A stretch of 64,000 bases of DNA, taken from positions 141,312 through 205,311 of the forward strand of contig NZ_CADFDB010000006.1 of assembly GCF_902832845.1 (NCBI RefSeq), read 5' to 3'. This document shows, piece by piece, positions 53,971 through 63,245 of this stretch. Every line of letters starts with the position of its first letter. Position 1 is the first letter of the stretch. The notes below the pieces were generated by a model. That model was not told the DNA's origin and ran no database searches. It worked only from the letters and a program-made list of their open reading frames with translations. The position numbers were made by a program, and so were the translations under genes. The DNA comes from Burkholderia metallica. Its GTDB lineage: Bacteria; Pseudomonadota; Gammaproteobacteria; Burkholderiales; Burkholderiaceae.

Positions 53971-55329
53971 ATGGATTTCGACTACGACCTGTTCGTCATC
54001 GGCGCCGGCTCGGGCGGCGTGCGGCTCGCGCGGATGTCCGCGTCCTACGGCGCGCGCGTCGGCATAGCGGAAGAAGAGCAGATCGGAGGCACCTGCGTGC
54101 TGCGCGGCTGCATCCCGAAGAAGCTGCTCGTCTACGCATCGCACTATCCGCATGAAGTCGAGGACGCGAAGGGCTTCGGCTGGACCTTCGGTGCCGGCAC
54201 GCTCGACTGGCCCGCGCTGATCGCCGCGAAGGATCGCGAGATCAACCGGCTGAGCGACATCTACATCAACCTGCTGCGGCAATCGGGCGTCGACATGCAC
54301 GCGGGGCGCGCGACGCTCGTCGACGCGCACACGGTCGCGATCGGCGAGCGCCGGTTCCGCGCGCGCCACATCGCGATCGCGACCGGCTCGCGCCCGTCGC
54401 TGCCGTCGCGCCCCGGCATCGAGCACGCGATCACGTCGCGCGAGGCGCTGTCGCTCGCCGCATTGCCCAAGCGCATCGCGGTGGTCGGCGGCGGCTATAT
54501 CGCGGTCGAGTTCGCGGGCATCTTCAACGGCTTCGGCAGCCACGTCGACCTGTTCTATCGCGGCGAGAAGATCCTGCGCGGCTTCGACGACGACGTGCGC
54601 CAGTTCCTGACCGACGAGATGACGAAGCAGGGCGTCGCGATCCACGCGCGCGCGGTGATCGAATCGATCGAGCGCGCGGACGACGGCACGCTGAGCGTGC
54701 GCGTCGGCGATGCGCGCCACGGGCCGTACGACGCGGTGCTCTATGCAACCGGCCGCGTGCCGAACGTCGACGGGATCGGGCTCGAACAGGCGGGCGTGTT
54801 GCTCGACGCGCGCGGCGCGATCGCCGTCGATGCGTATTCGGCGACGTCGGTGCCGTCGATCCATGCGATCGGCGACGTCACGTCGCGGCCGCAGCTCACG
54901 CCGGTGGCGACGCGCGACGGTGCGCTGCTCGCGCGCACGCTGTTCGGCGGCTCGCGCGTCGCGGCCGATCACGAGTACGTGCCGTCGGCCGTGTTCAGCC
55001 AGCCCGAGGTCGCGACGGTCGGGCTCACCGAGGCGAGCGCGCGCGACCTGTACGACGGCGACGTCGACATCTACCGCACGTCGTTCAAGGCGCTGCGTCA
55101 TACGCTGTCGGGCCGCGACGAGCGCACGCTGATGAAGCTCGTCGTCGCGCGCGACAGCCAGCGCGTGGTCGGCGCGCACATGGTCGGCCGCGATGCGGGC
55201 GAGATCATCCAGGGCATCGCGATCGCGATTCGCGCGGGCGCGACGAAGGCGCAGTTCGACGACACGATCGGCATCCATCCGACCGCGGCCGAGGAGTTCG
55301 TGACGATGCGGCAGAAGGTGGGCGGCTAG
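53971..55329 (+). CDS. gor: Glutathione-disulfide reductase
   Basis: A 452-residue FAD flavoenzyme that reduces oxidised glutathione with NADPH. FAD motif GAGSGGVRLAR lies at about 11-21; the redox-active disulfide is in GGTCVLRGCIPKKLLVY. The NADPH motif is VVGGGYIAVEFAGIF, and the C-terminal HPTAAEEFVTM holds the catalytic His-Glu pair. LRG inside the disulfide loop marks the plant/cyanobacterial-like GR type rather than the E. coli CVNVGC type. Confidence 0.95.
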   Translation: MDFDYDLFVIGAGSGGVRLARMSASYGARVGIAEEEQIGGTCVLRGCIPKKLLVYASHYPHEVEDAKGFGWTFGAGTLDWPALIAAKDREINRLSDIYINLLRQSGVDMHAGRATLVDAHTVAIGERRFRARHIAIATGSRPSLPSRPGIEHAITSREALSLAALPKRIAVVGGGYIAVEFAGIFNGFGSHVDLFYRGEKILRGFDDDVRQFLTDEMTKQGVAIHARAVIESIERADDGTLSVRVGDARHGPYDAVLYATGRVPNVDGIGLEQAGVLLDARGAIAVDAYSATSVPSIHAIGDVTSRPQLTPVATRDGALLARTLFGGSRVAADHEYVPSAVFSQPEVATVGLTEASARDLYDGDVDIYRTSFKALRHTLSGRDERTLMKLVVARDSQRVVGAHMVGRDAGEIIQGIAIAIRAGATKAQFDDTIGIHPTAAEEFVTMRQKVGG

Positions 55330-55989
55330 CGAAAGCGGGCACGCGCGCGCCAGCGCGCGTGCGTCTGTGATGTGCCGGATCGCGGAATCGCCGGGTCGGG
55401 AATCGGCCGGCGCGCGATTTACCGGCGCGGAAAAGCCCGATTAATACGGGTGATCGTTTTCAAGTGATCGGCAACGCAAGTCGAGCTGCGCGCGATGTAT
55501 CTCGATATTGTCCGACCGGAGCGCGATGCGTATCGGCAAAAATCAAACTATCGAAGTGCGCTGCTCGGATACCGGATCACCGCTGTCCGGCAACGGGTTG
55601 GCGCGAATCCGGTCGCGCTTTGCGTATCAGTAAGAAAATCGTCAACTATTATCAAGATACCCCGTCTCGATAAACAGGCTTGATATGATCGCGAAAAATC
55701 ATATCCGGGGGTCGATCATGCGCGATCAACAGCGCAATCACGAGCATCACGCAATCAAGCACGCACGCGCATCCGTCGCGTATCGCGTCGCGCATCCGCT
55801 TCGGGTTGCAGCGCGCCTGCTGCCTACACCCGCCCATCCGTAGTCGCGATCGCCAGCCCGGCGACGAATGCGTGCGCGCGTCGCACCGACGCGCGCACGC
55901 CCGTTCGCGCCGCAATCATTTCGAGCGCCGGCTCGTCCGCGAGCCCGCGGCTCCGCTCGGCGCCTTCTTTCCCTCCAAGGAGACCAGCA
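55330..55989. other. 660-base gene-less region upstream of the lipoprotein operon
   Basis: No supported gene. A perfect 10-bp hairpin (55339-55348 with 55353-55362) follows gor but has no T-run. From about 55440 the sequence becomes AT-richer than its surroundings. An inverted repeat GATATGAT (55682-55689) / ATCATATC (55698-55705) with an 8-base spacer lies about 285 bases before the CsgG-like gene. Short open frames on both strands here lack ribosome sites. Confidence 0.45.
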
Positions 55990-56667
55990 GTGAACATTCA
56001 GACACGACGCACCGTCCTCGTGGCGGCAGCGGTCGTCGCAGCGTTGTCCGGCTGCGCGACCGAATCGTCGCGCACGCTCGACGTGCCGGCCGTCAGCAGC
56101 GCGCAGAAGCCGTATGCGGGCAAGCCCGTCGCGATCGCGGTCGGCAAGTTCGACAATCGCTCGAGCTACATGCGCGGCATCTTCTCGGACGGCATCGACC
56201 GCCTCGGCGGCCAGGCGAAGACGATCCTCGTCACGCGCCTGCAGCAGAGCCGCCGCTTCAACGTGCTCGATCGCGAGAACCTCGACGAGATCAGGCAGGA
56301 AGCCGGCTTCATGAAGAAGGCGCAGGCCGTGAAGGGCGCGAACTATGTGGTGACGGGCGACGTGACCGAGTTCGGCCGCAAGGACGTCGGCGATCACCAG
56401 CTGTTCGGCATCCTCGGTCGCGGCAAGACGCAGGTCGCGTACGCGAAGGTCAATCTGAACATCGTCGACACGACGACGTCGGAAGTCGTCGCATCGAGCC
56501 AGGGCGCGGGCGAATTCAGCCTGTCGAACCGCGAGGTGATCGGCTTCGGCGGCACGGCCGGCTACGACTCGACGCTCAACGGCAAGGTGCTGGACCTCGC
56601 GATCCAGGAAGCCGTGAACCATCTCGTCGACCAGGTCGATGCCGGTACGCTGAAGGCGGCGAAGTAA
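55990..56667 (+). CDS. CsgG/HfaB-family lipoprotein
   Basis: A 225-residue lipoprotein related to the curli secretion channel protein CsgG. The signal peptide ends in the lipobox LSGC (about Cys22). AIAVGKFDNRSSYMRGIFSDGIDRLGGQAKTILVTRLQQSRRFNVLDRENLDEI and NYVVTGDVTEFGRK are CsgG-domain motifs. It starts with GTG at 55990 after AAGGAGA. It heads a three-gene operon with DUF4810 and DUF799 lipoproteins, a set seen together in many proteobacteria; no curlin genes are present, so a curli role is unlikely. Confidence 0.9.
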   Translation: MNIQTRRTVLVAAAVVAALSGCATESSRTLDVPAVSSAQKPYAGKPVAIAVGKFDNRSSYMRGIFSDGIDRLGGQAKTILVTRLQQSRRFNVLDRENLDEIRQEAGFMKKAQAVKGANYVVTGDVTEFGRKDVGDHQLFGILGRGKTQVAYAKVNLNIVDTTTSEVVASSQGAGEFSLSNREVIGFGGTAGYDSTLNGKVLDLAIQEAVNHLVDQVDAGTLKAAK

Positions 56668-56724
56668 CGGGCGCGTGCGGTACCGCCTGAACTCATCATC
56701 ACATCAACCAGAAGAGACAAGACC

Positions 56725-57156
56725 ATGAAACGGGGAATCTGGCTGCCGGCGACGGCGGCCGTCATGCTGTTCGCGGGCTGCGCGGCGCCGACCACGCCGC
56801 CGCTTTATCAATGGAACGGCTATCAGCCGCAGGTGTACGAATACTTCAAGGGGCAGAAGTCGCCGCAGGAGCAGATCGACGCACTCGAAAAGGCGCTGCA
56901 GGAGATTCGCGCGAAGGGCCATACGCCGCCGCCGGGGTTCCATGCGCATCTCGGGATGCTGTATGCGAGCGTCGGCAACATGCAGCAGGCCGGGCAGGAG
57001 CTGCAGGCCGAGAAGCAACTGTTCCCGGAGTCCGCGCCGTACATGGATTTCCTGATGAAGAAGAAGGCCGGTGACTCGAAAGCCGCGAATCCGACGGCCG
57101 CCGGCCAGACGGTCGCCGCCCGCAAGGCCGCCGATTCGAACCCCGTCAAACAGTGA
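56725..57156 (+). CDS. DUF4810 lipoprotein
   Basis: A 143-residue lipoprotein with lipobox FAGC (Cys19) after a short signal peptide. The mature start PPLYQWNGYQPQVYEYFKGQ and the TPR-like GFHAHLGMLYASVGNMQQAGQELQAEK are DUF4810 hallmarks. The C-terminal 30 residues are Ala/Lys-rich. It lies between the CsgG-like and DUF799 genes, and the next GTG overlaps its stop. Confidence 0.88.
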   Translation: MKRGIWLPATAAVMLFAGCAAPTTPPLYQWNGYQPQVYEYFKGQKSPQEQIDALEKALQEIRAKGHTPPPGFHAHLGMLYASVGNMQQAGQELQAEKQLFPESAPYMDFLMKKKAGDSKAANPTAAGQTVAARKAADSNPVKQ

Positions 57157-57845
57157 GTGACGCGCCCGCCATGTTCAAGACACTTTCATTCAAGCTGTTG
57201 TCCGTGCTGTCGATCGCCGCACTGCTGAGCGCGTGCGCGCAACCGGTGAAGCGCCCCGATTACACGGCGTTCAAGAAGAGCCAGCCGCGCTCGATTCTCG
57301 TGCTGCCGCCCGTGAACGAGACTACCGACGTCGGCGCGACCTACGGCGTGCTGTCGCAAATGACGCAGCCGCTCGCGGAGTCCGGCTATTACGTGGTGCC
57401 GGTCGCGGTGATGGACGAGACGTTCAAGCAGAACGGCCTGACGAACGCGACCGATATCCAGAGCACGTCGCCCGCGAAGCTGCGCGAAATCTTCGGCGCG
57501 GACGCCGCGCTGTATTCGAAGGTCACGCAGTACGGCTCCGTCTATCAGGTGGTCGACAGTACGACGATCGTCTCCGCATCGGCGAAGCTCGTCGACCTGA
57601 AGACCGGCGACGTCCTCTGGCAAGGCGACGGTCGCGCGACCGGCAAGGAAGTCGGCAACAACATGAGCGTCAATGCGTTCGGGGTCGTCGGCGCGCTGGT
57701 GCAGGCGGCTGTCAAGCAGGTCGCGCATTCGCTGACCGACGAAGCGCATGACGTGGCCGGGCTGACGAGCAGCCGGTTGCTGTCGGCCGGGCCGCCGAAC
57801 GGATTGCTATACGGGCCGCGCTCACCGAAGTACGGCACGGACTGA
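57153..57845 (+). CDS. DUF799 / GNA1162-family lipoprotein
   Basis: A 230-residue lipoprotein. The lipobox is LLSAC (about Cys28 from the GTG start). RPDYTAFKKSQPRSILVLPPVNETTDVGATYGVLSQMTQPLAESGYYVVPVAV is the conserved DUF799 block, a TolB-N-like fold known from Neisseria GNA1162. A GTG at 57153 overlaps the DUF4810 stop; an ATG at 57171 is an alternative that gives a shorter signal peptide. It ends the operon, followed by a terminator. Confidence 0.9.
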   Translation: MSDAPAMFKTLSFKLLSVLSIAALLSACAQPVKRPDYTAFKKSQPRSILVLPPVNETTDVGATYGVLSQMTQPLAESGYYVVPVAVMDETFKQNGLTNATDIQSTSPAKLREIFGADAALYSKVTQYGSVYQVVDSTTIVSASAKLVDLKTGDVLWQGDGRATGKEVGNNMSVNAFGVVGALVQAAVKQVAHSLTDEAHDVAGLTSSRLLSAGPPNGLLYGPRSPKYGTD

Positions 57846-57883
57846 TACGCGGCCGACGCGTCGAAGTCCTGCCATCGGCTCGA

Positions 57884-57911
57884 ACAGCCGCGCAAGTGCG
57901 CGGCTGTTTTT
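57884..57911 (+). terminator. Rho-independent terminator of the lipoprotein operon
   Basis: Perfect 10-bp stem (57884-57893 with 57898-57907), 4-base loop, run of five T residues. It also lies between convergent genes. Confidence 0.88.
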
Positions 57912-57955
57912 GCATCTGCATATCGATGTATCGACGTATCGACGTGTCGTCACGC

Positions 57956-59257
57956 TCAATGCATGCCGAACGCATCGAGCAGCCGGTACCAGCCCATCGC
58001 GAGTACCAGCGCCGGCGTGCGCAGAGCTTCGCCGCCTGGAAAGTCGCGATGGCGGATCTTGTCGAACAGGTCGAAGCGGCTCGCCTGCCCGTCGATCGCC
58101 TCGGCGATCAGCTTGCCCGCGAGTGCGGTCGTGTTCACGCCGTGCCCTGAAAACCCCTGCGCGAAATACGTCGTCGGCGTGAGGCGGCCGAAGTGCGGCG
58201 CGCGGTTCATCGTGATGTCGACGAAGCCGCCCCATGCGTAGTCGACCTTCACGTCCGCAAGCTGCGGGAACGTCTTCAGCATGTCCGCGCGCATTGCCGC
58301 CGCGAGGTCGCGCGGTTGCCGCGTCGAATAGCTGACCTTGCCGCCCCACACGAGCCGCGTGTCGGGCGCCGGCCGGAAATAGTCGAGCACGAAACGGCTG
58401 TCGCAAATCGCCGCGCGCGCGGGCATCAGCGCGGCGGCGCGTGCGTCGCCGAGCGGCTCGGTCGCGATCACGTAGGTGCCGACCGGCATGATCTTCTTCG
58501 ACAATGCGGGTGCGACCGAGCCGACGCAGGTATTGCATGCGAGCACGACGAAGCGCGCGCGCACGTTGCCGCCGCCCGTCTCGACGACGTGGCCGCCCGC
58601 GACGTCGCGCACGCGCGTCACGCAACTGTCCTCGTGGATGCGCACGCCCGCTTCGGTCGCTGCGCGCGCGAGGCCGAGCGTGTAGTTCAGCGGATGGAGG
58701 TGGCCGCTGTCCGGGTCGTACAGGCCGCCGCAATAGCGCTCCGACTGCACGTAGTCGCCGAGTGCGTCGGCTTCGACGAAGCGGAACCGGTCGTAGCCGA
58801 AGCGCGTCGCGGCTTCGTCGCGCCAGCGTTTCAACGCATCGGCGTCGCGCGCGGTGTTCGCGGCGGTCAGGTAGCCGGGCACCAGCGCGCAGTCGATGTC
58901 GTGCTGCGCGATGCGCGATTTCACGAGCGACAGCGTTTCGAGCCCCATGTCCCAGATGCGCTTCACGTCGCATTCCGGCATGAACTGCGCGAACGTGTCG
59001 ATGTCGCACGCGAAGCCGCCGATCAGCTGGCCGCCGTTGCGGCCGCTCGCCGCCCATCCGACCCGCGACGCTTCGAGTACGGTCACCGAATGGCCGCGCT
59101 CGGCGAGGTTGAGCGCGGCGGACAGGCCAGTGAGGCCCGCACCGATCACGCACACGTCGGCATCGGTCGTGCCGGCGAGCGGCGCGTGGCGGGTCGTATC
59201 GTTGGCGGTCGCCGCGTAGTAGGACGCGACGTGCGGCTGGTTGGCGAAGGTCTGCAT
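57956..59257 (-). CDS. puuB: FAD-dependent amine oxidoreductase, PuuB-like (copy 2)
   Basis: A 433-residue DAO-superfamily flavoprotein like gamma-glutamylputrescine oxidase. It has VCVIGAGLTGLSAALNLAERGHSVTVLEA, WAASGRNGGQLIGGFACD, CNTCVGSVAP and GFSGHGVNTTALAGKLIAEAI. In the Puu pathway this enzyme oxidises gamma-glutamylputrescine to the aldehyde. The start MQTFANQPHVASYYAATAND matches the family. It lies 26 bases after a paralogue, so the two arose by tandem duplication or were recruited together. Which amine each copy uses is not known. Confidence 0.85.
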   Translation of the reverse strand: MQTFANQPHVASYYAATANDTTRHAPLAGTTDADVCVIGAGLTGLSAALNLAERGHSVTVLEASRVGWAASGRNGGQLIGGFACDIDTFAQFMPECDVKRIWDMGLETLSLVKSRIAQHDIDCALVPGYLTAANTARDADALKRWRDEAATRFGYDRFRFVEADALGDYVQSERYCGGLYDPDSGHLHPLNYTLGLARAATEAGVRIHEDSCVTRVRDVAGGHVVETGGGNVRARFVVLACNTCVGSVAPALSKKIMPVGTYVIATEPLGDARAAALMPARAAICDSRFVLDYFRPAPDTRLVWGGKVSYSTRQPRDLAAAMRADMLKTFPQLADVKVDYAWGGFVDITMNRAPHFGRLTPTTYFAQGFSGHGVNTTALAGKLIAEAIDGQASRFDLFDKIRHRDFPGGEALRTPALVLAMGWYRLLDAFGMH

Positions 59258-59283
59258 GATCGGGAGAACGGAAGAAGTTGGGC

Positions 59284-60603
59284 TCAGAACAGCTCGCGCA
59301 CGCGGTGGTACAGCATCCCGAGTTCGAGCGCGGGTTGCCGCCATGCGTCGCCGCCGGGAAAGCGCCGGTGGCACAAGCGCGCGAACAGGTCGAACGCGCG
59401 CGTGTCGCCCGCGATCGCGCCGGCGACCGCGCGTCCGGCGATACCGGTGAGCGCGACGCCGTGCCCGCTGAAGCCCTGGACGTAGAAGAAATTCGGATCG
59501 AGCGCGCCGAAATCCGGTGCGCGGTTGCGCGTGACGTCGACGAAGCCGCCCCATGCGTGGTCGACGCGCACGTCGCCGAGCTGCGGGAATACGCCGACCA
59601 TGCGGCGCCGGATCGTGTCGGCGAGCGTGGCGGGCGATGCGCCGGCCGAATTCGCGCGGCCGCCGAACAGCATCCGGTGGTCGGCGGACAGCCGGAAATA
59701 GTCGAGGAAGAAGTTGTTGTCGCACACGGCTTCGCGTTGCGCGATCAGCGCGTCGGCGCGCGCGTGGCCGAGCGGTTCGGTCGCGATGATGTACGACGCG
59801 ATCGGCGCGATGCGCGCGGCGGTCGCGGCCGGCAGCACGCCGCCGGGGCCCGCGTTGCAGCACGACACGACGAAGCGGCAGCGCACGTCGCCCGACGGCG
59901 TCCGCACGACGGGCCGCGCGCCGCGCACGACGTCGAGCGCCGGCGTGTGCGCATACAGCGCGACACCCTCGCGGCGCGCGGCATCGGCGAGGCCGAGGCA
60001 ATACTTGAGCGGATGCAGATGGCCCGACAGCGGATCGTAGACGCCCGCGAGATAGCGCGTCGATGCGATGCGCGCGCGGATCTCGCCGGTGTCGAGCCAT
60101 GCAAGCGACGGATGGCCCCAGCGCCGGGTCGCGGCGCTCATCCACGTGCGCAGGTCGTCGACGCGGCGCGGCCTGGTCGCGACCGTCAGGTAGCCGCGCG
60201 TGAAATCGCAGTCGATCCCGTAGCGCGCGATCCGCTCGGCGATCAGCGCGACGCCGTCGAGCGACAGCGCCCACGCGGCGCGCGCGCCGTCGGCGCCGAG
60301 CTGCCGCTCGATCTCCTCGTCCTTCGCGAAGCCGGTGATCGCCTGGCCGCCGTTGCGGCCCGACGCACCCCAGCCGGGCCGGTGCGCATCGATCACCGCG
60401 ACCGACAGCCCGCGCGCACGGCAGTCGAGCGCCGTCGACAGGCCGGCGAAGCCGGCGCCGATCACGCAGACGTCGACGTCGATCGTGCCGTCGAGCGCCG
60501 GAGCGTCGGCCGCGCGGTCGTCCTCGGCGGGGCGCACGGCCGTCGCTTCGTAGTACGAGTCGTGCGCGAGCGCATCGGCGCGGCGGGTGAAAGACTGCGT
60601 CAT
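59284..60603 (-). CDS. puuB: FAD-dependent amine oxidoreductase, PuuB-like (copy 1)
   Basis: A 439-residue paralogue of the next gene. VCVIGAGFAGLSTALDCRARGLSVAVIDA, WGASGRNGGQAITGFAKD, HPLKYCLGLADAA and GFSGHGVALTGIAGRAVAGAI correspond position for position with the downstream copy. It starts at 60603 (MTQSFTRRADALAHDSYYEATA). Placement downstream of a polyamine-type ABC transporter and an outer-membrane protein supports a role in oxidising the imported or gamma-glutamylated polyamine. Confidence 0.85.
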   Translation of the reverse strand: MTQSFTRRADALAHDSYYEATAVRPAEDDRAADAPALDGTIDVDVCVIGAGFAGLSTALDCRARGLSVAVIDAHRPGWGASGRNGGQAITGFAKDEEIERQLGADGARAAWALSLDGVALIAERIARYGIDCDFTRGYLTVATRPRRVDDLRTWMSAATRRWGHPSLAWLDTGEIRARIASTRYLAGVYDPLSGHLHPLKYCLGLADAARREGVALYAHTPALDVVRGARPVVRTPSGDVRCRFVVSCCNAGPGGVLPAATAARIAPIASYIIATEPLGHARADALIAQREAVCDNNFFLDYFRLSADHRMLFGGRANSAGASPATLADTIRRRMVGVFPQLGDVRVDHAWGGFVDVTRNRAPDFGALDPNFFYVQGFSGHGVALTGIAGRAVAGAIAGDTRAFDLFARLCHRRFPGGDAWRQPALELGMLYHRVRELF

Positions 60604-60701
60604 GAAACTCACTCCCTCGAAAAGACTGCATCCTGCGCGCAGTCGCCCGGAAAACGGCGCGGGACGCCATGCGCGCGGCACGGCGTCCCGCGCGAGCCGC
60701 G

Positions 60702-62288
60702 TCAGAACGAATAGATGAACTGCGTGGCGAGCAGGTCGTTGGACTTGCCGTACGACCCGTCGTTGCGCAGGAACACCTTGTTGTTCGCCCAGTCATGCCG
60801 GTATTCGACCTTCACGGTGATCTGCTGGGTCGGATAGAACAGCAGGTCGAGCGCGACGTCCTGGCGCACCGCGCCCTTGCACTCGAAGCCCAGGCCGCCG
60901 CCGGCCTTCGACATCGCGAGGCAGTCCGCGTCGACGCCGAAGCCGTTGCTCGGGTCCATCCCGTTGCCGTTCAGCGCGATGCCGCCGCCGCCGCCGCCGT
61001 TCTTCGAGTTGGCGAGCAGGTCGTAGCGCAGCGTCACGCCCATCCGACCGACCACCGGCGCGTTGAACTTGCGGTGCGCGAGCAGCGACAGGCCGTACCA
61101 CTGCGCGAGCCCGCCGTTGAACGCCGCATGCTGCTGACGACCGTAGTCGACTTCCGCGTTGTACTGAATATCGGCGAGCGTGTAGGTCGCGTCGAGTTCA
61201 CCGAAGAAGAACGAACCGTATGCGCTAGGCGATGCGCCACCCGGGCCGTAGTGGACGGTGCCGTCCGCATCGATCGCGCTCGCGAGCGTCTGGCGCCCGA
61301 TGTTGAACGACCCGCCGAGGTCGAGCGCGCTCGACCACGTGTAGTCCGCGCGCGCGGTGAAGGTCGGCACCTTGTTGCTGGTGGTGATCGGATCGCCGAG
61401 CGCGTTGGTGCCCGTCTGCGTGACCGACCCGTACGTGCGGTACTGCTCGTTGCCGAGGAAGAACTTCCACGCCCAGTTGCCCTTCGTGTAGTTCGCGCCG
61501 ATACCGACGTAGCTGCCCGGGTCGGAGAAATCGTACAGCAGGTTGTGCGTGAGCGTGAGCATCTGGTTCGACTGCTGCACCTCGTAGCCGCCGAAGCTCG
61601 GGATCAGGCCGGCGACCAGCGTCGTTTCGGCGGTGATCGGCACGTTGATGACCGCCGTGTTCAGCAGGTTGTCGGTGATCGAGCCGCGCGAGTTCTGCAG
61701 CAGCGTGATGCCGTTGCCGCGGTTCGGCATCAGCGTGATTTCCGCGGACGGCGCCATCGGGCCGACGCCGAACGTCTTCTTGATGTCGAGGTAGAGATCG
61801 CCGAACGTGCTGTTGAAGTAGTTGTACGCGTTCTCGTGGTTCGCGAACAGGAACGACGACGTGCCGGCCGCGCGGTTGTAGATGTAGGTCGGGTCGATGT
61901 AGCCCGTGACCGACAGGCCGGCGAGCGGGCCCGTGCTGGCCGCGTCGGTCAGCGAATCGACCTTCAGTTGCTGGTTCGCGATCTGCTGCTTCATCTCGCT
62001 GACCTCGTCGTTGGTCAGCGTGGCCTGCGCCTTGCCGTAATCCGGCGAACCCGGATCGGCGGCCGTCGCGACGACCTTGCCGCCGCCGGCCGTACCGGCG
62101 CTCGCGCCGGACGTCGCGACGGCCGTGCCGCCCGGCTTCGCGGCGAGTTGCGCCTGCATCGCCTTCATCTGCTTCTGCAGCGCCGCGACCTGCGCCTGCA
62201 GCGCCTTGATCTCGGCGGATGTCGAGCCGGCCAGCGCGATGCCCGGCAACGCGCCGGCCACCAGCAGGCAGATCAGTTTCTTCTTCAT
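60702..62288 (-). CDS. DUF3138 family outer-membrane beta-barrel protein
   Basis: A 528-residue porin-like protein. The signal peptide ends at ALA before GSTSAEIKALQAQVAALQKQMKAMQAQL, a coiled coil of the kind found at the start of trimeric porins. The rest is beta-rich with alternating patterns and ends in a C-terminal FIYSF, the Phe signal for outer-membrane insertion. I recognise the overall type as DUF3138. Its place between the polyamine permeases and oxidases suggests it is the outer-membrane channel for the same substrate (inference). Confidence 0.82.
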   Translation of the reverse strand: MKKKLICLLVAGALPGIALAGSTSAEIKALQAQVAALQKQMKAMQAQLAAKPGGTAVATSGASAGTAGGGKVVATAADPGSPDYGKAQATLTNDEVSEMKQQIANQQLKVDSLTDAASTGPLAGLSVTGYIDPTYIYNRAAGTSSFLFANHENAYNYFNSTFGDLYLDIKKTFGVGPMAPSAEITLMPNRGNGITLLQNSRGSITDNLLNTAVINVPITAETTLVAGLIPSFGGYEVQQSNQMLTLTHNLLYDFSDPGSYVGIGANYTKGNWAWKFFLGNEQYRTYGSVTQTGTNALGDPITTSNKVPTFTARADYTWSSALDLGGSFNIGRQTLASAIDADGTVHYGPGGASPSAYGSFFFGELDATYTLADIQYNAEVDYGRQQHAAFNGGLAQWYGLSLLAHRKFNAPVVGRMGVTLRYDLLANSKNGGGGGGIALNGNGMDPSNGFGVDADCLAMSKAGGGLGFECKGAVRQDVALDLLFYPTQQITVKVEYRHDWANNKVFLRNDGSYGKSNDLLATQFIYSF

Positions 62289-62405
62289 TGCGGATTCTCC
62301 TTGTCGTGCACCTGTCGAATCGGAATCGAATCGCGCGCCCCCCCTGGGGCGGCGCGTGTTGCTTTGTCTGTAGTGCTTGTTATCTGCGAAGAGGCGGCCG
62401 GCGCA

Positions 62406-63245
62406 TCACGCCACCGCGAACGCCGCCTTCATGTCGGCGATGCGGCGCCGCTCGCGCATGATCATCATCCGGTTCACGACGATCACGCCGATCGTCACCG
62501 CCGTGATGAACAGCGTCGCCAGCGCATTCATCTCCGGGTTCAGCCCGAGCCGCACGCGCGAGAACACCACCAGCGGCAGCGTCGTCGAGCCCGGCCCCGA
62601 CAGGAACGCCGACAGCACCAGGTCGTCGATCGACAGCGTGAACGACAGCAGCCACCCCGACAGCAGCGCCTGCGAGATCAGCGGCAGCGTCACCACGAAG
62701 AACACCTTCAGCGGCGTCGCGCCCAGATCCAGCGCCGCCTCCTCCAGCGACTTGTTCATCTCCTTCACCCGCGACTGCACGATGATCGCCACGTACGACA
62801 CGCACAGCATCACGTGACCGATCCAGATCGTCACCATCCCGCGCCCCTTCGGCCAGCCGAACATCTGCTCCAGCGCAACGAACAGCAGCAGCAGCGAGAT
62901 ACCCTGGATCACCTCCGGAATCACCAGCGGCGCGTTGATCATCCCCGTGTACAGCGTGAAGCCCTTGAAGCGGCCGAAGCGCGCGAGCACGAAGCCCGCC
63001 CACGTGCCGATCACGACCGACGCGGTGGCCGTCATCAGCCCGATCTTCAACGACAGCCACGCGGCGTTCAGCAGCTCGTCGTCGTCCAGTAGCGCCGCGT
63101 ACCACTTCAGCGAGAAGCCCGACCACACCGTCACCAGCTTCGACTCGTTGAACGAGTACACGACCAGGCTGATGATCGGGATGTACAGGAACAGGAAGCC
63201 GAAGGCGAGGACGCCCGTCGACAGCGGTTTGCTCGGCTTGATCAT
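62406..63245 (-). CDS. potI: Polyamine ABC transporter permease, PotI/PotC type
   Basis: A 279-residue inner-membrane permease. LAFGFLFLYIPIISLVVYSFNESK at the start and the EAA loop EEAALDLGATPLKVFFVVTLPLI are typical of spermidine/putrescine permease subunit 2. FTLSIDDLVLSAFLSGPGSTTLP matches the PotC/PotI signature. Its ATG overlaps the stop of the upstream permease by 4 bases. With the PuuB-like genes downstream, putrescine is the likeliest substrate. Confidence 0.92.
   Translation of the reverse strand: MIKPSKPLSTGVLAFGFLFLYIPIISLVVYSFNESKLVTVWSGFSLKWYAALLDDDELLNAAWLSLKIGLMTATASVVIGTWAGFVLARFGRFKGFTLYTGMINAPLVIPEVIQGISLLLLFVALEQMFGWPKGRGMVTIWIGHVMLCVSYVAIIVQSRVKEMNKSLEEAALDLGATPLKVFFVVTLPLISQALLSGWLLSFTLSIDDLVLSAFLSGPGSTTLPLVVFSRVRLGLNPEMNALATLFITAVTIGVIVVNRMMIMRERRRIADMKAAFAVA

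Noticed and set aside
53038-55278. A 746-codon minus-strand open frame opposite glutathione reductase and the small gene
   Set aside because: It is the antisense shadow of high-GC genes, with repetitive Arg/Ala/Val/Asp composition and no domain.
55685-55843. Short plus-strand frame starting at the palindrome in the long gap
   Set aside because: No ribosome site, His/Arg-rich composition and no similarity to anything I know.
57956-60796. A 946-codon minus-strand open frame that looks like a double oxidase fusion
   Set aside because: The upstream copy lies in another frame of the same strand; the extension is its shadow. The two oxidases are separate genes with their own starts at 59257 and 60603.
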